The notes below the pieces were generated by a model. It was not told where the DNA came from. It ran no database searches and was given only the letters and a program-made list of their open reading frames with translations. A stretch of DNA of 64,000 bases from Sulfoacidibacillus thermotolerans (GTDB taxonomy: Bacteria; Bacillota; Bacilli; Alicyclobacillales; SLC66), in the NCBI RefSeq assembly GCF_003144315.1, contig NZ_MPDK01000002.1:372001-436000 (forward strand), given 5' to 3'. Numbering within the stretch: the first letter of the stretch is position 1; each line of letters begins with the position of its first letter. Below are positions 48,532 to 57,812 of this stretch, piece by piece. The translations under genes were made by a program, and so were the position numbers.

Positions 48532-49605
48532 TTGAAACGTCTGATATTATTCAGTTTATTAAGTGGTGTGTTGTTTGTGGGAAAGGCAATCGCTGCAAGC
48601 CCACTGACACCACCTGATATGACAAGCATCTACGTCGTACAGCCAGGGAATACGCTTGATTCGATTGCAGCCGCATTTAACACGACACCAACTGTTCTTG
48701 AGATGCTAAATCGATTGCCAAATCCTGATCTGATCTATAGCGGTGAGCATTTAGTGGTCCCAACCATAGAACAAAATTTGCCGATCGGATCACAAGCGAT
48801 GGTTTGCACACTCACGGCCTATACAGATGGATATCAATCAACAGGGAAAGTCCCCGGGGATCCAGGATACGGGATTACGGCGACCGGTCAAGTGGCTCGA
48901 CAAGGGCTCTCGATCGCTGTAGATCCATCTGTCATCCCGTATGGTACAGCAGTATTTATTCCAGGTGTGGGACTGCGGATCGCTGATGATACGGGAGGGG
49001 CAATCGTTGGCAATCGCATCGATGTATTTTTCAATAGCCAGCAAACAGCAATGAATTTTGGCGTTAAACCTAATGTCGTCGTCTACTTAATTCCACCAGC
49101 AGATGTGGCTTATCAGGATGGTTTGCCCGTATTTGCTGCAAGTCTAACGAGCCCTGTGAACAACAGTCAACCCTTAAACAGTCTGGCCACACAAGGGACT
49201 GAGGCATCAGCAGCCAACAATTTTGGGTCATTAGCCTCAAATAATAACAATTCAGTGGCTCCCGCTAGCTCTTCTCTTGCGCAAGATACAGTAACAGCAA
49301 TGAGCACAAGCGCAAATTTGGCGCCGCAAAACTTAGAGGTCAGTTCCTCTGCCCGCATGACCGCGGTTGTAACAGCTGCACCCTCTGTCGGGAATCCCAC
49401 ATCGATGCCGCTTGCTACAAGAGAGTTGCTTGCTAACTCATCACAGTACTCGTCTATGACGACAAATCAAGAATTGGGAAAAGCGATTTCTAGTCTCTCG
49501 CTCGGCACACAAGGAAACCAAAGTGACATACTTGATGTGTGGGTAATCACGCTTGATCGCTATATCTGGCAGCCGATGCTCGAATCAGCTAAACACTCGC
49601 TCTAA
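48532..49605 (+). CDS. LysM-3D domain cell-wall protein
   Basis: A 357-residue protein with TTG start (GGGAGAGTGAT upstream) and a signal peptide ending near AIAAS. A LysM repeat follows (YVVQPGNTLDSIAAAFNTT, residues about 32-75), then the 3D domain (DPSVIPYGTAVF, DDTGGAI, IDVFF), so the domain order places 3D in the middle, with a Ser/Asn-rich tail of about 150 residues to the C-terminus. Third 3D protein of the window; GDPGYGITATG is shared with the one at 4038. Wall hydrolase of unknown timing. Confidence 0.83.
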   Translation: MKRLILFSLLSGVLFVGKAIAASPLTPPDMTSIYVVQPGNTLDSIAAAFNTTPTVLEMLNRLPNPDLIYSGEHLVVPTIEQNLPIGSQAMVCTLTAYTDGYQSTGKVPGDPGYGITATGQVARQGLSIAVDPSVIPYGTAVFIPGVGLRIADDTGGAIVGNRIDVFFNSQQTAMNFGVKPNVVVYLIPPADVAYQDGLPVFAASLTSPVNNSQPLNSLATQGTEASAANNFGSLASNNNNSVAPASSSLAQDTVTAMSTSANLAPQNLEVSSSARMTAVVTAAPSVGNPTSMPLATRELLANSSQYSSMTTNQELGKAISSLSLGTQGNQSDILDVWVITLDRYIWQPMLESAKHSL

Positions 49606-49646
49606 CATTGCAAGATGCAAGTATAGCTGAACAACGCCAAAATACA

Positions 49647-49696
49647 GCAAACCTCAGGATCATCGCATACTGCGCAAGAACAATCCTGAGGTTTGC
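49647..49696. terminator. long-stem hairpin between convergent genes
   Basis: A perfect 14-bp stem (GCAAACCTCAGGAT with ATCCTGAGGTTTGC) enclosing 22 bases, between the LysM-3D gene and fadE. U-runs are poor, so bidirectional termination is probable rather than certain. Confidence 0.6.
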
Positions 49697-49735
49697 CAAG
49701 CAAATACACACAGTACTTCTACTGAAAAATGAATT

Positions 49736-51508
49736 CTATGCTAAATATCCCTCTGCTTCAATGATACGCGCAGCGATACGGCGCTTGAGTTCGACCGTGT
49801 TTGCTGGTGCAATTCTCGTCAATTTTCGAAGAACAGCCAGAGAAGTTCTTAACGTATCCCCATCTTGCATCGCAGCTAAGGTATCTTTCGCAATACGCTC
49901 TACCTCAGGGAAGGTCTCTGCGACAAATAAGCGCACATAGTCCCCTTGCAACTGCGCATTGCTCCCCTCGTTCGCCTGTGTTTTTAAAGCCCGCAACAAA
50001 GCCGTTTCCATAGCGTACAGTGCCATTGCAAGGTCTGCTAAATTAGCTAAAATCTCCTGTTCTCGTTCAAGCTTTTGTCCATACGTTTGAACAGCAAGCC
50101 CTCCGACAAAGAGGAAAATTTTACGTGTCATTTCCACTGCATGACGCTCGATTCCAAGCAGTTCTGATTCATCAGCAGGCTCCAAGATGCCGAGCAGTTC
50201 TTCTTGTAACCCCTGCGCTGCTTGCAAAAGTGCTACTTCTCCTTTTAGCGCCTTTTTCATAAGCGTGCCAGGGATCAACAGTCGATTAATCTCATTCGTT
50301 CCTTCAAAAATTCGATTAATCCGCGAGTCACGGTACATCCGTTCAATCGCATACTCTTGGATAAATCCTGCCCCCCCGTGAATTTGTAACCCCTCATCTA
50401 CCGTGAAATCTAAGGCTTCAGAAGCAAAGACCTTATTGATGGAGCACTCAATCGCAAATTCTTCAATAGCCTTGGCTGCCTTGCGCCCTGCATCTTCACC
50501 TGAAAGGTCAACTTCTGACAGTGCATGATCAATTGCGCCAGTCGTCCGATACGCAATACTCTCTGCAATATACCCGCGCATCGCCATATCAGCAATCTTT
50601 CCTTGAATAAGAGGAAATGAGGCAATTGGACGCTTAAATTGCTCCCTTGTTTTTGCATACTTTACAGCTGTTTCAAGAGCTGCTTTGATGCCTCCAACAC
50701 AGCCAACTGCTAGTTTATAACGTCCAATGTTCAAAATGTTAAAAGCGATGACATGACCTTTTCCAGCTTCTCCAAGCAAATTTTCTACTGGAACATGCAC
50801 ATCTTCTAAGATGAGCGGACGAGTAGAAGATGCTTTAATCCCCATCTTTTTCTCTTCTGGCCCCGTTGATACCCCTTTGAAATTTCGCTCCACAATAAAA
50901 GCAGAAAACTGCTCTCCATCAATCTTCGCATAGACGATAAAGAGGTCTGCAAAAGCAGAGTTAGTAATAAACTGCTTTGTGCCGTTTAAAATGTAGTACT
51001 TCCCATCTTCCGATAATTTTGCAGTCGTCCGCGCACCGAGCGCATCTGATCCTGATCCTGGTTCAGTTAATGCATAGGCTGCAAATTTACGCCCTGTGGC
51101 TAGATCAGGCAAATACCTCCGCTTCTGATCTTCATTTCCGAAATATACGATTGGCAATGATCCAATTCCGACATGTGCCCCATAGGAGAGTGCAAATGAA
51201 CCACCACGCGTCATATATTCAGTAATCAACGAAGAAGTGACTTTATCCAGACCTAATCCTTCATATGCTTCAGGCACATCGACTGCTAGCAAACCTAAAT
51301 CGCCTGCTTTGTGCAATAATTTTACAGTGAGATCCCAATCCTGATGTTCCAACTGATCTGCGACAGGTAGGATATCCCCGTTTACAAAATCAAAAGTTGT
51401 TTTTGCAATCATGCGATGTTCATCCGTGAAATCCTCTGGCGTAAAGATTTGTTCAGGACTTTGTGGAGCAACAAAAAACGCGGCCCCGTGCTCTCTTGTC
51501 TGACTCAT
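49736..51508 (-). CDS. fadE: acyl-CoA dehydrogenase
   Basis: A 590-residue member of the long acyl-CoA dehydrogenase group (FadE of Bacillus). ATG 51508 follows AAGGGGG. Visible are ALTEPGSGSDA, TKQFITNSAFAD, QIHGGAGFIQEYAIERMYRD and INRIFEGTNEINR. The extra C-terminal domain of about 180 residues is typical of this subgroup. It carries out the first oxidation of beta-oxidation with FAD and an electron-transfer flavoprotein. Third gene of fadN-fadA-fadE. Confidence 0.92.
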   Translation of the reverse strand: MSQTREHGAAFFVAPQSPEQIFTPEDFTDEHRMIAKTTFDFVNGDILPVADQLEHQDWDLTVKLLHKAGDLGLLAVDVPEAYEGLGLDKVTSSLITEYMTRGGSFALSYGAHVGIGSLPIVYFGNEDQKRRYLPDLATGRKFAAYALTEPGSGSDALGARTTAKLSEDGKYYILNGTKQFITNSAFADLFIVYAKIDGEQFSAFIVERNFKGVSTGPEEKKMGIKASSTRPLILEDVHVPVENLLGEAGKGHVIAFNILNIGRYKLAVGCVGGIKAALETAVKYAKTREQFKRPIASFPLIQGKIADMAMRGYIAESIAYRTTGAIDHALSEVDLSGEDAGRKAAKAIEEFAIECSINKVFASEALDFTVDEGLQIHGGAGFIQEYAIERMYRDSRINRIFEGTNEINRLLIPGTLMKKALKGEVALLQAAQGLQEELLGILEPADESELLGIERHAVEMTRKIFLFVGGLAVQTYGQKLEREQEILANLADLAMALYAMETALLRALKTQANEGSNAQLQGDYVRLFVAETFPEVERIAKDTLAAMQDGDTLRTSLAVLRKLTRIAPANTVELKRRIAARIIEAEGYLA

Positions 51509-51540
51509 CAACGATTCCCCCTTGATTCTTTCGTTCCTAC

Positions 51541-52719
51541 TCACACGCGTTCAAAAACACCTGCAGCGCCCATTCCTCCGCCAATGCACATCGTGACAAG
51601 ACCATAGCGTCCACCAGAGCGTTTGAGTTCTTCTAAAATCGTAACCGTCTGACGAGCGCCTGTGCAGCCAAGTGGATGGCCCATTGCAATCGCTCCACCG
51701 TTGACGTTCACTTTGCTCGGATCCATTCCTAACTCGCGAATAACTTGCAAAGATTGAGAAGCAAAAGCTTCATTTAATTCAATCCGGTCCATATCTTCGA
51801 GTTTTAATCCCGCTTTTTCTAATGCTTTAGGGACTGCTGCCACAGGACCAACGCCCATAATATCCGGATCGACCCCGGCTACAGCGAATGAACGAAATAC
51901 GCCAAGCGGTTGCAGACCGCGTTTTGCCGCCTCCTGTGCAGACATCATCACAACAGCAGCTGCTCCGTCACTTGTCTGCGAAGAATTGCCTGCGGTTACG
52001 GTTCCCCCCACACGAAAAACAGGCGGCAATTTAGCTAAACTTTCAAGTGAAGTATCAACACGCACACCCTCGTCAGTGTCAAAAATAAACTTTCTTTCGA
52101 CGATGCGCCCTTCATCATCTGTATCGCGCAAAACAACCTCAAGCGGAATAATTTCATTTTTAAATTTGCCAGCTTCAATCGCTGCCGCCATACGCCGATG
52201 ACTCTGTAACGCAAAGGCATCTTGATCTTCACGACTCACGCCAAAACGTACAGCTACTTCTTCTGCTGTATGCCCCATCGACATATAAATCTGTGGATAA
52301 AACTCCGCTAGATAAGGATTGGGAGAAATATTATATCCACCCATCGGCAGGCGACTCATACTCTCAACCCCACCCGCCATGACAATATCGTTCATTCCCG
52401 TTTGAATTGCTTGAGCAGCCATCGCAATAGCCTGCAGTCCGGAACTGCAAAAGCGATTGACAGTTACTCCTGACACAGAAGTTGGAAAACCAGCCCGCAC
52501 CGCAACAATTCGGGCAAGGTTCATCCCCTGCTCCGCCTCTGGCGTTGCGCACCCCAAAATCACATCTTCAATTAATTCTGGATCCAATCCTTCTGCCCGT
52601 TCAAAAACTGCTTTTAGTACCGCTGCGCCAAATTCATCAGGCCGCGTCTGGCGCAGACTGCCTTTGCCCGCTTTTCCCACGGCACTGCGGCCGCCAGCGA
52701 CAATGACAGCTTCTCTCAT
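51541..52719 (-). CDS. fadA: acetyl-CoA acyltransferase (thiolase)
   Basis: A 392-residue thiolase with the catalytic cysteine in [11 protein letters not shown] (about residue 88), histidine in [16 protein letters not shown], and the second cysteine in MCIGGGMGA. It cleaves 3-ketoacyl-CoA to acetyl-CoA. AAGGAGG precedes the ATG. 38 bases after fadN and 32 before fadE in one operon. Confidence 0.95.
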   Translation of the reverse strand: MREAVIVAGGRSAVGKAGKGSLRQTRPDEFGAAVLKAVFERAEGLDPELIEDVILGCATPEAEQGMNLARIVAVRAGFPTSVSGVTVNRFCSSGLQAIAMAAQAIQTGMNDIVMAGGVESMSRLPMGGYNISPNPYLAEFYPQIYMSMGHTAEEVAVRFGVSREDQDAFALQSHRRMAAAIEAGKFKNEIIPLEVVLRDTDDEGRIVERKFIFDTDEGVRVDTSLESLAKLPPVFRVGGTVTAGNSSQTSDGAAAVVMMSAQEAAKRGLQPLGVFRSFAVAGVDPDIMGVGPVAAVPKALEKAGLKLEDMDRIELNEAFASQSLQVIRELGMDPSKVNVNGGAIAMGHPLGCTGARQTVTILEELKRSGGRYGLVTMCIGGGMGAAGVFERV

Positions 52720-52757
52720 ACTTACCCCTCCTTACAGATATCCGCTATCTCCATGCG

Positions 52758-55151
52758 CTAATTCCGCAGCGGCTTTCCTTTTTGCAACATGTATTGCATT
52801 CGCGCCTGCGTTTTCGGTTCTCCACAGAGTGACAAAAACGCTTCGCGTTCAAGATCTAACAGATACTGTTCACTGACTACACTACCACCAGCCGCCTGAC
52901 CGCCAGTTAACACGCGGATCAGATGCCGAGCAATCTTTTCATCGTGTTCAGAAATGTATCCGCTTTTCTTCATTCCATAAACACCAATCATGAGATACGC
53001 CGCAGCGTTTTCCCCTAGCACCTTAATCCCCTTGTGCCGGCGCGGAACAAAATTCTCAGCCAATTTCAAACTTGTCGCTTTCGCTTGTGCCAACAACTGA
53101 TCACGCGCCACCGTAATCTGATCAGTAGGTCGCAAAAATCCCAACTCTGCAGCTTCTTTTGCACTCGTAGAAACTTTAGCCATGGCAATTACCTCAAAAG
53201 CTTTTTGCACAAGAGGTACAGGTGATAAATCCGTTCCTTCAGGCAAACGCTCCATCATGCGTATAAGCAACTCTTTGTTGCCACCACCACCTGGAATGAG
53301 CCCAACCCCGACCTCGACTAATCCACAGTAAGTCTCAGCCGCCATCTGTAATGCACTTCCTGCAAGGGCGATTTCCGCGCCCCCTCCAAGAGTTAACCCA
53401 TGCGGCGCAACAACAACAGGCTTTTTCAAATACTTCAAGCGCATATTGGCATTTTGGAATTGGCGCACCGCTAGATCAATCTCATCCCAATTGTCATCTT
53501 GTGCTTCCATCAAAATCATCATCAAATTCGCACCAACTGAGAAATTGCTCGCCTCACTGCTCACGATGAGTGCTTCAAAGTTCTTCTCTACTTCGTCAGC
53601 GGCTTTCATCATCATCGTTACTACATCAGCGCCAATCGCCTGTTTTAGAGAATGCAACTCAAGACACGCAACCCCATCCCCTAGATCGACTAAACTGGCT
53701 CCCTTGTTTCCGAAAACTACGTGTCCGTTTTCTTTGAGGAGACGAAGATCAATTTTTCGCTCATCAGGTTTCACTTCTTTATACCCATGACCCACAAAGA
53801 AGCTCTGTACCGTTTGTCCTCGCTGCGTATAAAACGTCTCCCCCTGCGTTAACAGCACTTCAACAAACTCTGGAATGACTAGTCCCTCTTGTTTCATACG
53901 TTCGACCGATCGGCGAACGCCAATGGCATCCCACAGTTCGAAAGGACCCATGTCCCAATTAAATCCCCACTTCATCGCATCGTCGATGGCGGTGATATCA
54001 TCCGCAATCACACCGACTAAGCGCGCACTATAAAGTAACGTTTGCTTTATTACATTCCACACAAAAATAGCTGCATCATCTTCACCATATGCAAGCGTTT
54101 GCAATTTCTTTTTGAGACTTGGCGCTGCCTTGGCAGCCTCAAAAGAAGCGGACGATAATTTCCTGCGTGGACGATATTCCATCGTATCAATATCTAATGC
54201 AAAAATCTCGCGCCCTTGTGCTGTCTTCTCACGTTTAAAAAAACCTTGACCGCTCTTTTCCCCGATCCATCCATTGTCAACCATTTTGCGAATAACTGTA
54301 GGCACTTCAAATACAGCCTTCTCTTCGGGATCAGTTGATTGATCGTACACGTTTTGTGCTACATGAACAAACGTGTCGATCCCTACAATGTCTAGTGTTC
54401 GGAAAGTTGCGCTCTTTGGTCTGCCTAGTACAGGACCAGTTAGAAGATCAACCTCATCTACACCAAATCTTGTTTTTTGCATCTCCGCGAAAGTGATGAG
54501 TAGTCCATACGTGCCAATGCGATTTGCGATAAAATTGGGGGTATCTTTTGCAATCACAACCCCTTTACCGAGCACGTCCTCGGCAAAAATTCGCATCTGT
54601 GCAATGACCTGAGGCAAAGTATCTACTGTAGGAATCAATTCAAGCAATTTCATATAGCGCGGCGGGTTGAAAAAATGAGTGCCTAGAAAATGCTGCCGAA
54701 AATCTTCTGATCTTCCCTCTGCCATTGCAGTGATGGATACGCCTGAGGTGTTAGAACTAACAATCGACCCCTTACGTCTGTACTCATCTACTTTAGCGAG
54801 CACCTGACGTTTAATATCTAAACGTTCCACGACTACTTCGATAATCCAATCACATTCTGCAATTCGCTCAAAATCATCCTCAAAATTCCCCGTCTCAATG
54901 AGGTCGATGTCTTTTGTATGATATAAAGGCGCCGGTTTTGCTTTTAACAAACCGACTTTTCCTGAATTTACAATTCGATTTCGCACCACTTTGTCTTCGA
55001 GAGACAAACCTTTTTTTTCTTCTTCCGGCGTTAATTTATTAGGGACAATATCAAGCAATAACGACGGAATCCCCACATTTGCGAGATGCGCTGCAATTGC
55101 GGCTCCCATTACTCCAGAGCCTAAAATTGCTGCACGTCGAATTGAGCTCAC
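52758..55151 (-). CDS. fadN: 3-hydroxyacyl-CoA dehydrogenase/enoyl-CoA hydratase
   Basis: A 797-residue two-domain enzyme. The N-terminus has the NAD fold AILGSGVMGAAIAAHLANVG and dehydrogenase motifs SSNTSGVSI and GTHFFNPPRYMKLLE; residues about 480-720 are a crotonase domain (FSVGANLMM, LGGGAEIALAG, GLIPGGGG). This dehydrogenase-first order is that of Bacillus FadN (YusL). GTG start with AAGGAGG. First gene of the operon; the FadR-like box upstream fits the known regulation. Confidence 0.94.
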   Translation of the reverse strand: MSSIRRAAILGSGVMGAAIAAHLANVGIPSLLLDIVPNKLTPEEEKKGLSLEDKVVRNRIVNSGKVGLLKAKPAPLYHTKDIDLIETGNFEDDFERIAECDWIIEVVVERLDIKRQVLAKVDEYRRKGSIVSSNTSGVSITAMAEGRSEDFRQHFLGTHFFNPPRYMKLLELIPTVDTLPQVIAQMRIFAEDVLGKGVVIAKDTPNFIANRIGTYGLLITFAEMQKTRFGVDEVDLLTGPVLGRPKSATFRTLDIVGIDTFVHVAQNVYDQSTDPEEKAVFEVPTVIRKMVDNGWIGEKSGQGFFKREKTAQGREIFALDIDTMEYRPRRKLSSASFEAAKAAPSLKKKLQTLAYGEDDAAIFVWNVIKQTLLYSARLVGVIADDITAIDDAMKWGFNWDMGPFELWDAIGVRRSVERMKQEGLVIPEFVEVLLTQGETFYTQRGQTVQSFFVGHGYKEVKPDERKIDLRLLKENGHVVFGNKGASLVDLGDGVACLELHSLKQAIGADVVTMMMKAADEVEKNFEALIVSSEASNFSVGANLMMILMEAQDDNWDEIDLAVRQFQNANMRLKYLKKPVVVAPHGLTLGGGAEIALAGSALQMAAETYCGLVEVGVGLIPGGGGNKELLIRMMERLPEGTDLSPVPLVQKAFEVIAMAKVSTSAKEAAELGFLRPTDQITVARDQLLAQAKATSLKLAENFVPRRHKGIKVLGENAAAYLMIGVYGMKKSGYISEHDEKIARHLIRVLTGGQAAGGSVVSEQYLLDLEREAFLSLCGEPKTQARMQYMLQKGKPLRN

Positions 55152-55189
55152 TGAGATCAGCCTCCTTACTCCTGCTGTTTCTATGATAA

Positions 55190-55207
55190 CAAACGAGTAT
55201 TCATTTG
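55190..55207 (-). promoter_or_regulatory. FadR-like operator of the fadNAE operon
   Basis: CAAACGAGTATTCATTTG (minus: CAAATGAATACTCGTTTG) is an 18-bp near-palindrome whose centre matches the Bacillus FadR consensus TGAATGAATAnTCATTCA. It falls between a possible -35 (TGTTCA) and -10 (TATCAT, minus near 55,188-55,183). Confidence 0.65.
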
Positions 55208-55218
55208 AACATCTTTTT

Positions 55219-55234
55219 TTGACTGATTGGTCAA
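55219..55234 (-). promoter_or_regulatory. second palindrome upstream of fadN
   Basis: TTGACTGATTGGTCAA has perfect TTGAC/GTCAA arms with a six-base centre. It shares TTGACTGA with the edge of the tetR-icmF operator region and could be a second repressor site or a -35 region (TTGACC on the minus strand). Confidence 0.45.
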
Positions 55235-55268
55235 TTTTCTTTTTCGCAAACAGCTACACCCTTACAAT

Positions 55269-56162
55269 CTAGTAGTTATTGTGCGTAAGGTTGTGAATAG
55301 CCTCTCTAAGTAATTGTTGTAATTGGTAAGTAATACTCTGCTTTTCCTTGTACCTTGTTTTGATTGGCGTATCCATCACCTTTGTGACAGGAAGAATTTC
55401 ACTCATTGTTCCCATAGTGAAGACCTCGTCAGCATCGTATAATGCATCGGATGAAAACGTTTCTTCACGAACTTGAATCCCTATCTGATGGGCGTTTTCC
55501 ATGATAAACCTACGCGTAATGCCATGTAAAATATGTTCATTTGCCGGGTGTGTAAAAATAACGCCATCCCGCACAAGCGCTAAGTTACTACTCGTGCATT
55601 CGGTAACCACTCCCTCGCGAACAAAAATAGCATCATCTGCCCCTTGGTCAATCGCTTTTTGTTTCATCCACACATTGGGCAGCAAATTCAGCGATTTAAT
55701 ATGACAGTGTTTCCAGCGTATATCCTCAACCAAAATCATATGCTGCCCATATTCTTTCCCCTTCTCCCATTTTTTTAAATTTACGGGGCGTACAGTTAGA
55801 CTGAGATGACTAGGGACATTTGGAAATGCATGATCCCGTTTGACAATTCCTCTGGACAATTGAAAATATACTTGTGCTTCAGAAAATCCCGCGCGAGTGA
55901 TCGCCTCCTCTATTAGCTCCTGCAGTTCTTGCAATGAACGATCTAATTGCAACTCGATCCACTTTGCGCTCCGCCAAAACCGCTCTAAGTGCTGTTGCAA
56001 TAAAAATGGTTTCCCGCCATAGACGCGAATAACCTCATAAACACCGTCGCCAAACTGATGTGCGCGATCCTCAATCGGAATCACCGGCTCATCAAGTCCC
56101 ACAAATCGGCCGCGCGCATAACCAATTCCTTCAGTTTCACTTAAAAATTCACCCGGACTCAC
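55269..56162 (-). CDS. dat: D-amino acid aminotransferase
   Basis: A 297-residue fold-type IV aminotransferase: EDRAHQFGDGVYEVIRVYGG, KSLNLLPNVWMKQKA (PLP lysine), GVVTECTSSNLALV and HGITRRFIMENA. It makes D-glutamate or D-alanine for peptidoglycan, as Bacillus Dat does. GTG start with AAGAGGAG upstream. Monocistronic; branched-chain aminotransferase is less likely because of the motif set. Confidence 0.88.
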   Translation of the reverse strand: MSPGEFLSETEGIGYARGRFVGLDEPVIPIEDRAHQFGDGVYEVIRVYGGKPFLLQQHLERFWRSAKWIELQLDRSLQELQELIEEAITRAGFSEAQVYFQLSRGIVKRDHAFPNVPSHLSLTVRPVNLKKWEKGKEYGQHMILVEDIRWKHCHIKSLNLLPNVWMKQKAIDQGADDAIFVREGVVTECTSSNLALVRDGVIFTHPANEHILHGITRRFIMENAHQIGIQVREETFSSDALYDADEVFTMGTMSEILPVTKVMDTPIKTRYKEKQSITYQLQQLLREAIHNLTHNNY

Positions 56163-56310
56163 TGGTTAACACTCCTCTTCCTTTGTTTACTGGGAATCCC
56201 CTTGGAAACATACCTTTTGTATACCATGTGAACATTGGCGAACCTGCACTTCGTCTGATATCATGGAATACAGTGAATTCTTTACATACAAGAAAGGTGA
56301 GAATCTTACG

Positions 56311-56652
56311 ATGGATTGTGTGTTTTGTCGCATCATTCAAGGTGAATTGCCCGCAAAAAAAATCTATGAATCAGAACGTGTGATTGCATTTGAAGACATC
56401 CAAAAAGCTGCACCCGTGCACGTGCTCATCGTTCCAAAGCAACATATTGAATCTATTTTGCAACTTCCTGATGACGATACACAATTGCTAGCAGAATTAC
56501 AAAAAGCGATTCGGGAGGTTGCTGCCCTAACCGGCGTAGCCGAAAGTGGATTCCGTCTCGTCTCAAACAAAGGAAAAGCTGCTGGTCAAACGGTTTTTCA
56601 CCTTCATTTTCATATTTTAGGTGGAAGAGATCTGGAATTAACACTCGCTTAG
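56311..56652 (+). CDS. hit: HIT-family protein
   Basis: A 113-residue protein; ATG 56311 with AAAGGTGAG upstream. CVFCRIIQGELPA, HVLIVPKQHI and the triad HLHFHILGG are characteristic of Hint-type nucleotide hydrolases acting on AMP-lysine or AMP-amide substrates. Usual length. Monocistronic, divergent from dat. Confidence 0.92.
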   Translation: MDCVFCRIIQGELPAKKIYESERVIAFEDIQKAAPVHVLIVPKQHIESILQLPDDDTQLLAELQKAIREVAALTGVAESGFRLVSNKGKAAGQTVFHLHFHILGGRDLELTLA

Positions 56653-56715
56653 AAACTGTTCTAAACGCTTATGTAATCGATCACAACTGCAAAAAACTGC
56701 AAGAAATCATTTGCC

Positions 56716-57132
56716 TTAGTGTACGTCAATCTCACCAATTAATCCAGGTTCTTTAGATCCTCCGGCATCAGAATAAAATTGAAACACCCCTGTTTTATCT
56801 GGGGTAAATTGGACTGTTGTGGAGCAATGTACAGCAAGATTGGGGGAATAAATATAGAATGCAGGAAGTATGAAGTTGTGTGTCTTTGTCCCTTTATTAC
56901 AGACTGTAATCGTCACTGGTTGATTGAAGGAACCAGTGATTTTTTTAGGAAAAAAACCCTTATCAGTTACAATGATGTGATATGTAGCTGCAAAAACAGG
57001 AGTTGGTTTCAGCCACAGTCCAATAGACAGACACATAAGAAGAAGCAACAAGCGACGAGCGCCATTAAAAATTCCTCTTTGATTTATCCGCCAAGATTCT
57101 TGTTCATAGCGATTTTTTGTCAAGTGTCTCAC
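56716..57132 (-). CDS. exported cupredoxin-fold protein without copper ligands
   Basis: A 138-residue protein with GTG start (GGAGGG upstream), basic N-terminus and signal peptide ending near VFAA. The fold pattern VTDKGFFPKKITG, VTITVCNKGTKTHNFIL and PDKTGVFQFYSDAGG then EPGLIGEI is cupredoxin-like. The first ligand histidine (THNF) is present, but the place of Cys, His and Met (family: YCxxxGHxxxGMxG) reads YSDAGGSKEPGLIG. A type 1 copper site is therefore unlikely; the protein may be structural or bind something else. Confidence 0.75.
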   Translation of the reverse strand: MRHLTKNRYEQESWRINQRGIFNGARRLLLLLMCLSIGLWLKPTPVFAATYHIIVTDKGFFPKKITGSFNQPVTITVCNKGTKTHNFILPAFYIYSPNLAVHCSTTVQFTPDKTGVFQFYSDAGGSKEPGLIGEIDVH

Positions 57133-57213
57133 ATCTTATGCCCTCCAACATCAGATTTAGAATTTGATGACGAGGGCTATCATGCCCTAAATTAACTAAT
57201 TTATCCATTTTAT

Positions 57214-57777
57214 TCATAGCCATATTTTCCAATACAGCAGAGAAACAAGTGTTCCAATCATCCCGCCAACCAGAACATCCGTGAAATAATGCAGACCAAT
57301 ATAGACGCGCGAGAAGGATATTAAAATTGCTAACCCCAATGAGAAAAAGAGCAAATGCGGAAATGCGATCGACAAGAATATCCCTAAAGCAAAAGCCCCA
57401 CCCGCGTGATTTGAAGGAAAAGAAGGATCCTGCGGATCCTTCGCAACAAGTGGTACGACGGATTCCTTGACAAAAGGACGCACTCTTGCAATCCGTGCAG
57501 CGAGTGGATCAATGATAAACTTCGTCGATAACGCAGCAGCAATAGCCACAAGCAGGACATACAAAACCTTCACTGCATTTGACCTTTCTTGGATTCCAAG
57601 AATTACAAAGATCCCCCCCATCTCAAGGAAAAATAACAAGGGCCCAAATCTTCCAAGCCAACTGATCCATCGATCCACTAGCTGATGTTTGCCGCGAAGC
57701 CTTTGTATGGTCATATACCACACGCGGTCGCGCTGCTGAATCCGCGCCACCCAATCTTTTATCAAACCATTCACCAA
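57214..57777 (-). CDS. PAP2-family phosphatase
   Basis: A 187-residue membrane protein with phosphatase motifs FPSNHAGGAFALG and SRVYIGLHYFTDVLVG, the two catalytic segments of PAP2 enzymes; the first (KX6RP) shows as IARVRPF. Likely a BcrC/PgpB-type undecaprenyl or phosphatidylglycerol-phosphate phosphatase. It is 35 bases after the PLD gene. The start codon is uncertain (GTG or TTG near 57,777). Confidence 0.82.
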   Translation of the reverse strand: MVNGLIKDWVARIQQRDRVWYMTIQRLRGKHQLVDRWISWLGRFGPLLFFLEMGGIFVILGIQERSNAVKVLYVLLVAIAAALSTKFIIDPLAARIARVRPFVKESVVPLVAKDPQDPSFPSNHAGGAFALGIFLSIAFPHLLFFSLGLAILISFSRVYIGLHYFTDVLVGGMIGTLVSLLYWKIWL

Positions 57778-57812
57778 TCCTTTAATTTCTTTTAAAGCCT
57801 TTAGAGGAAGCG

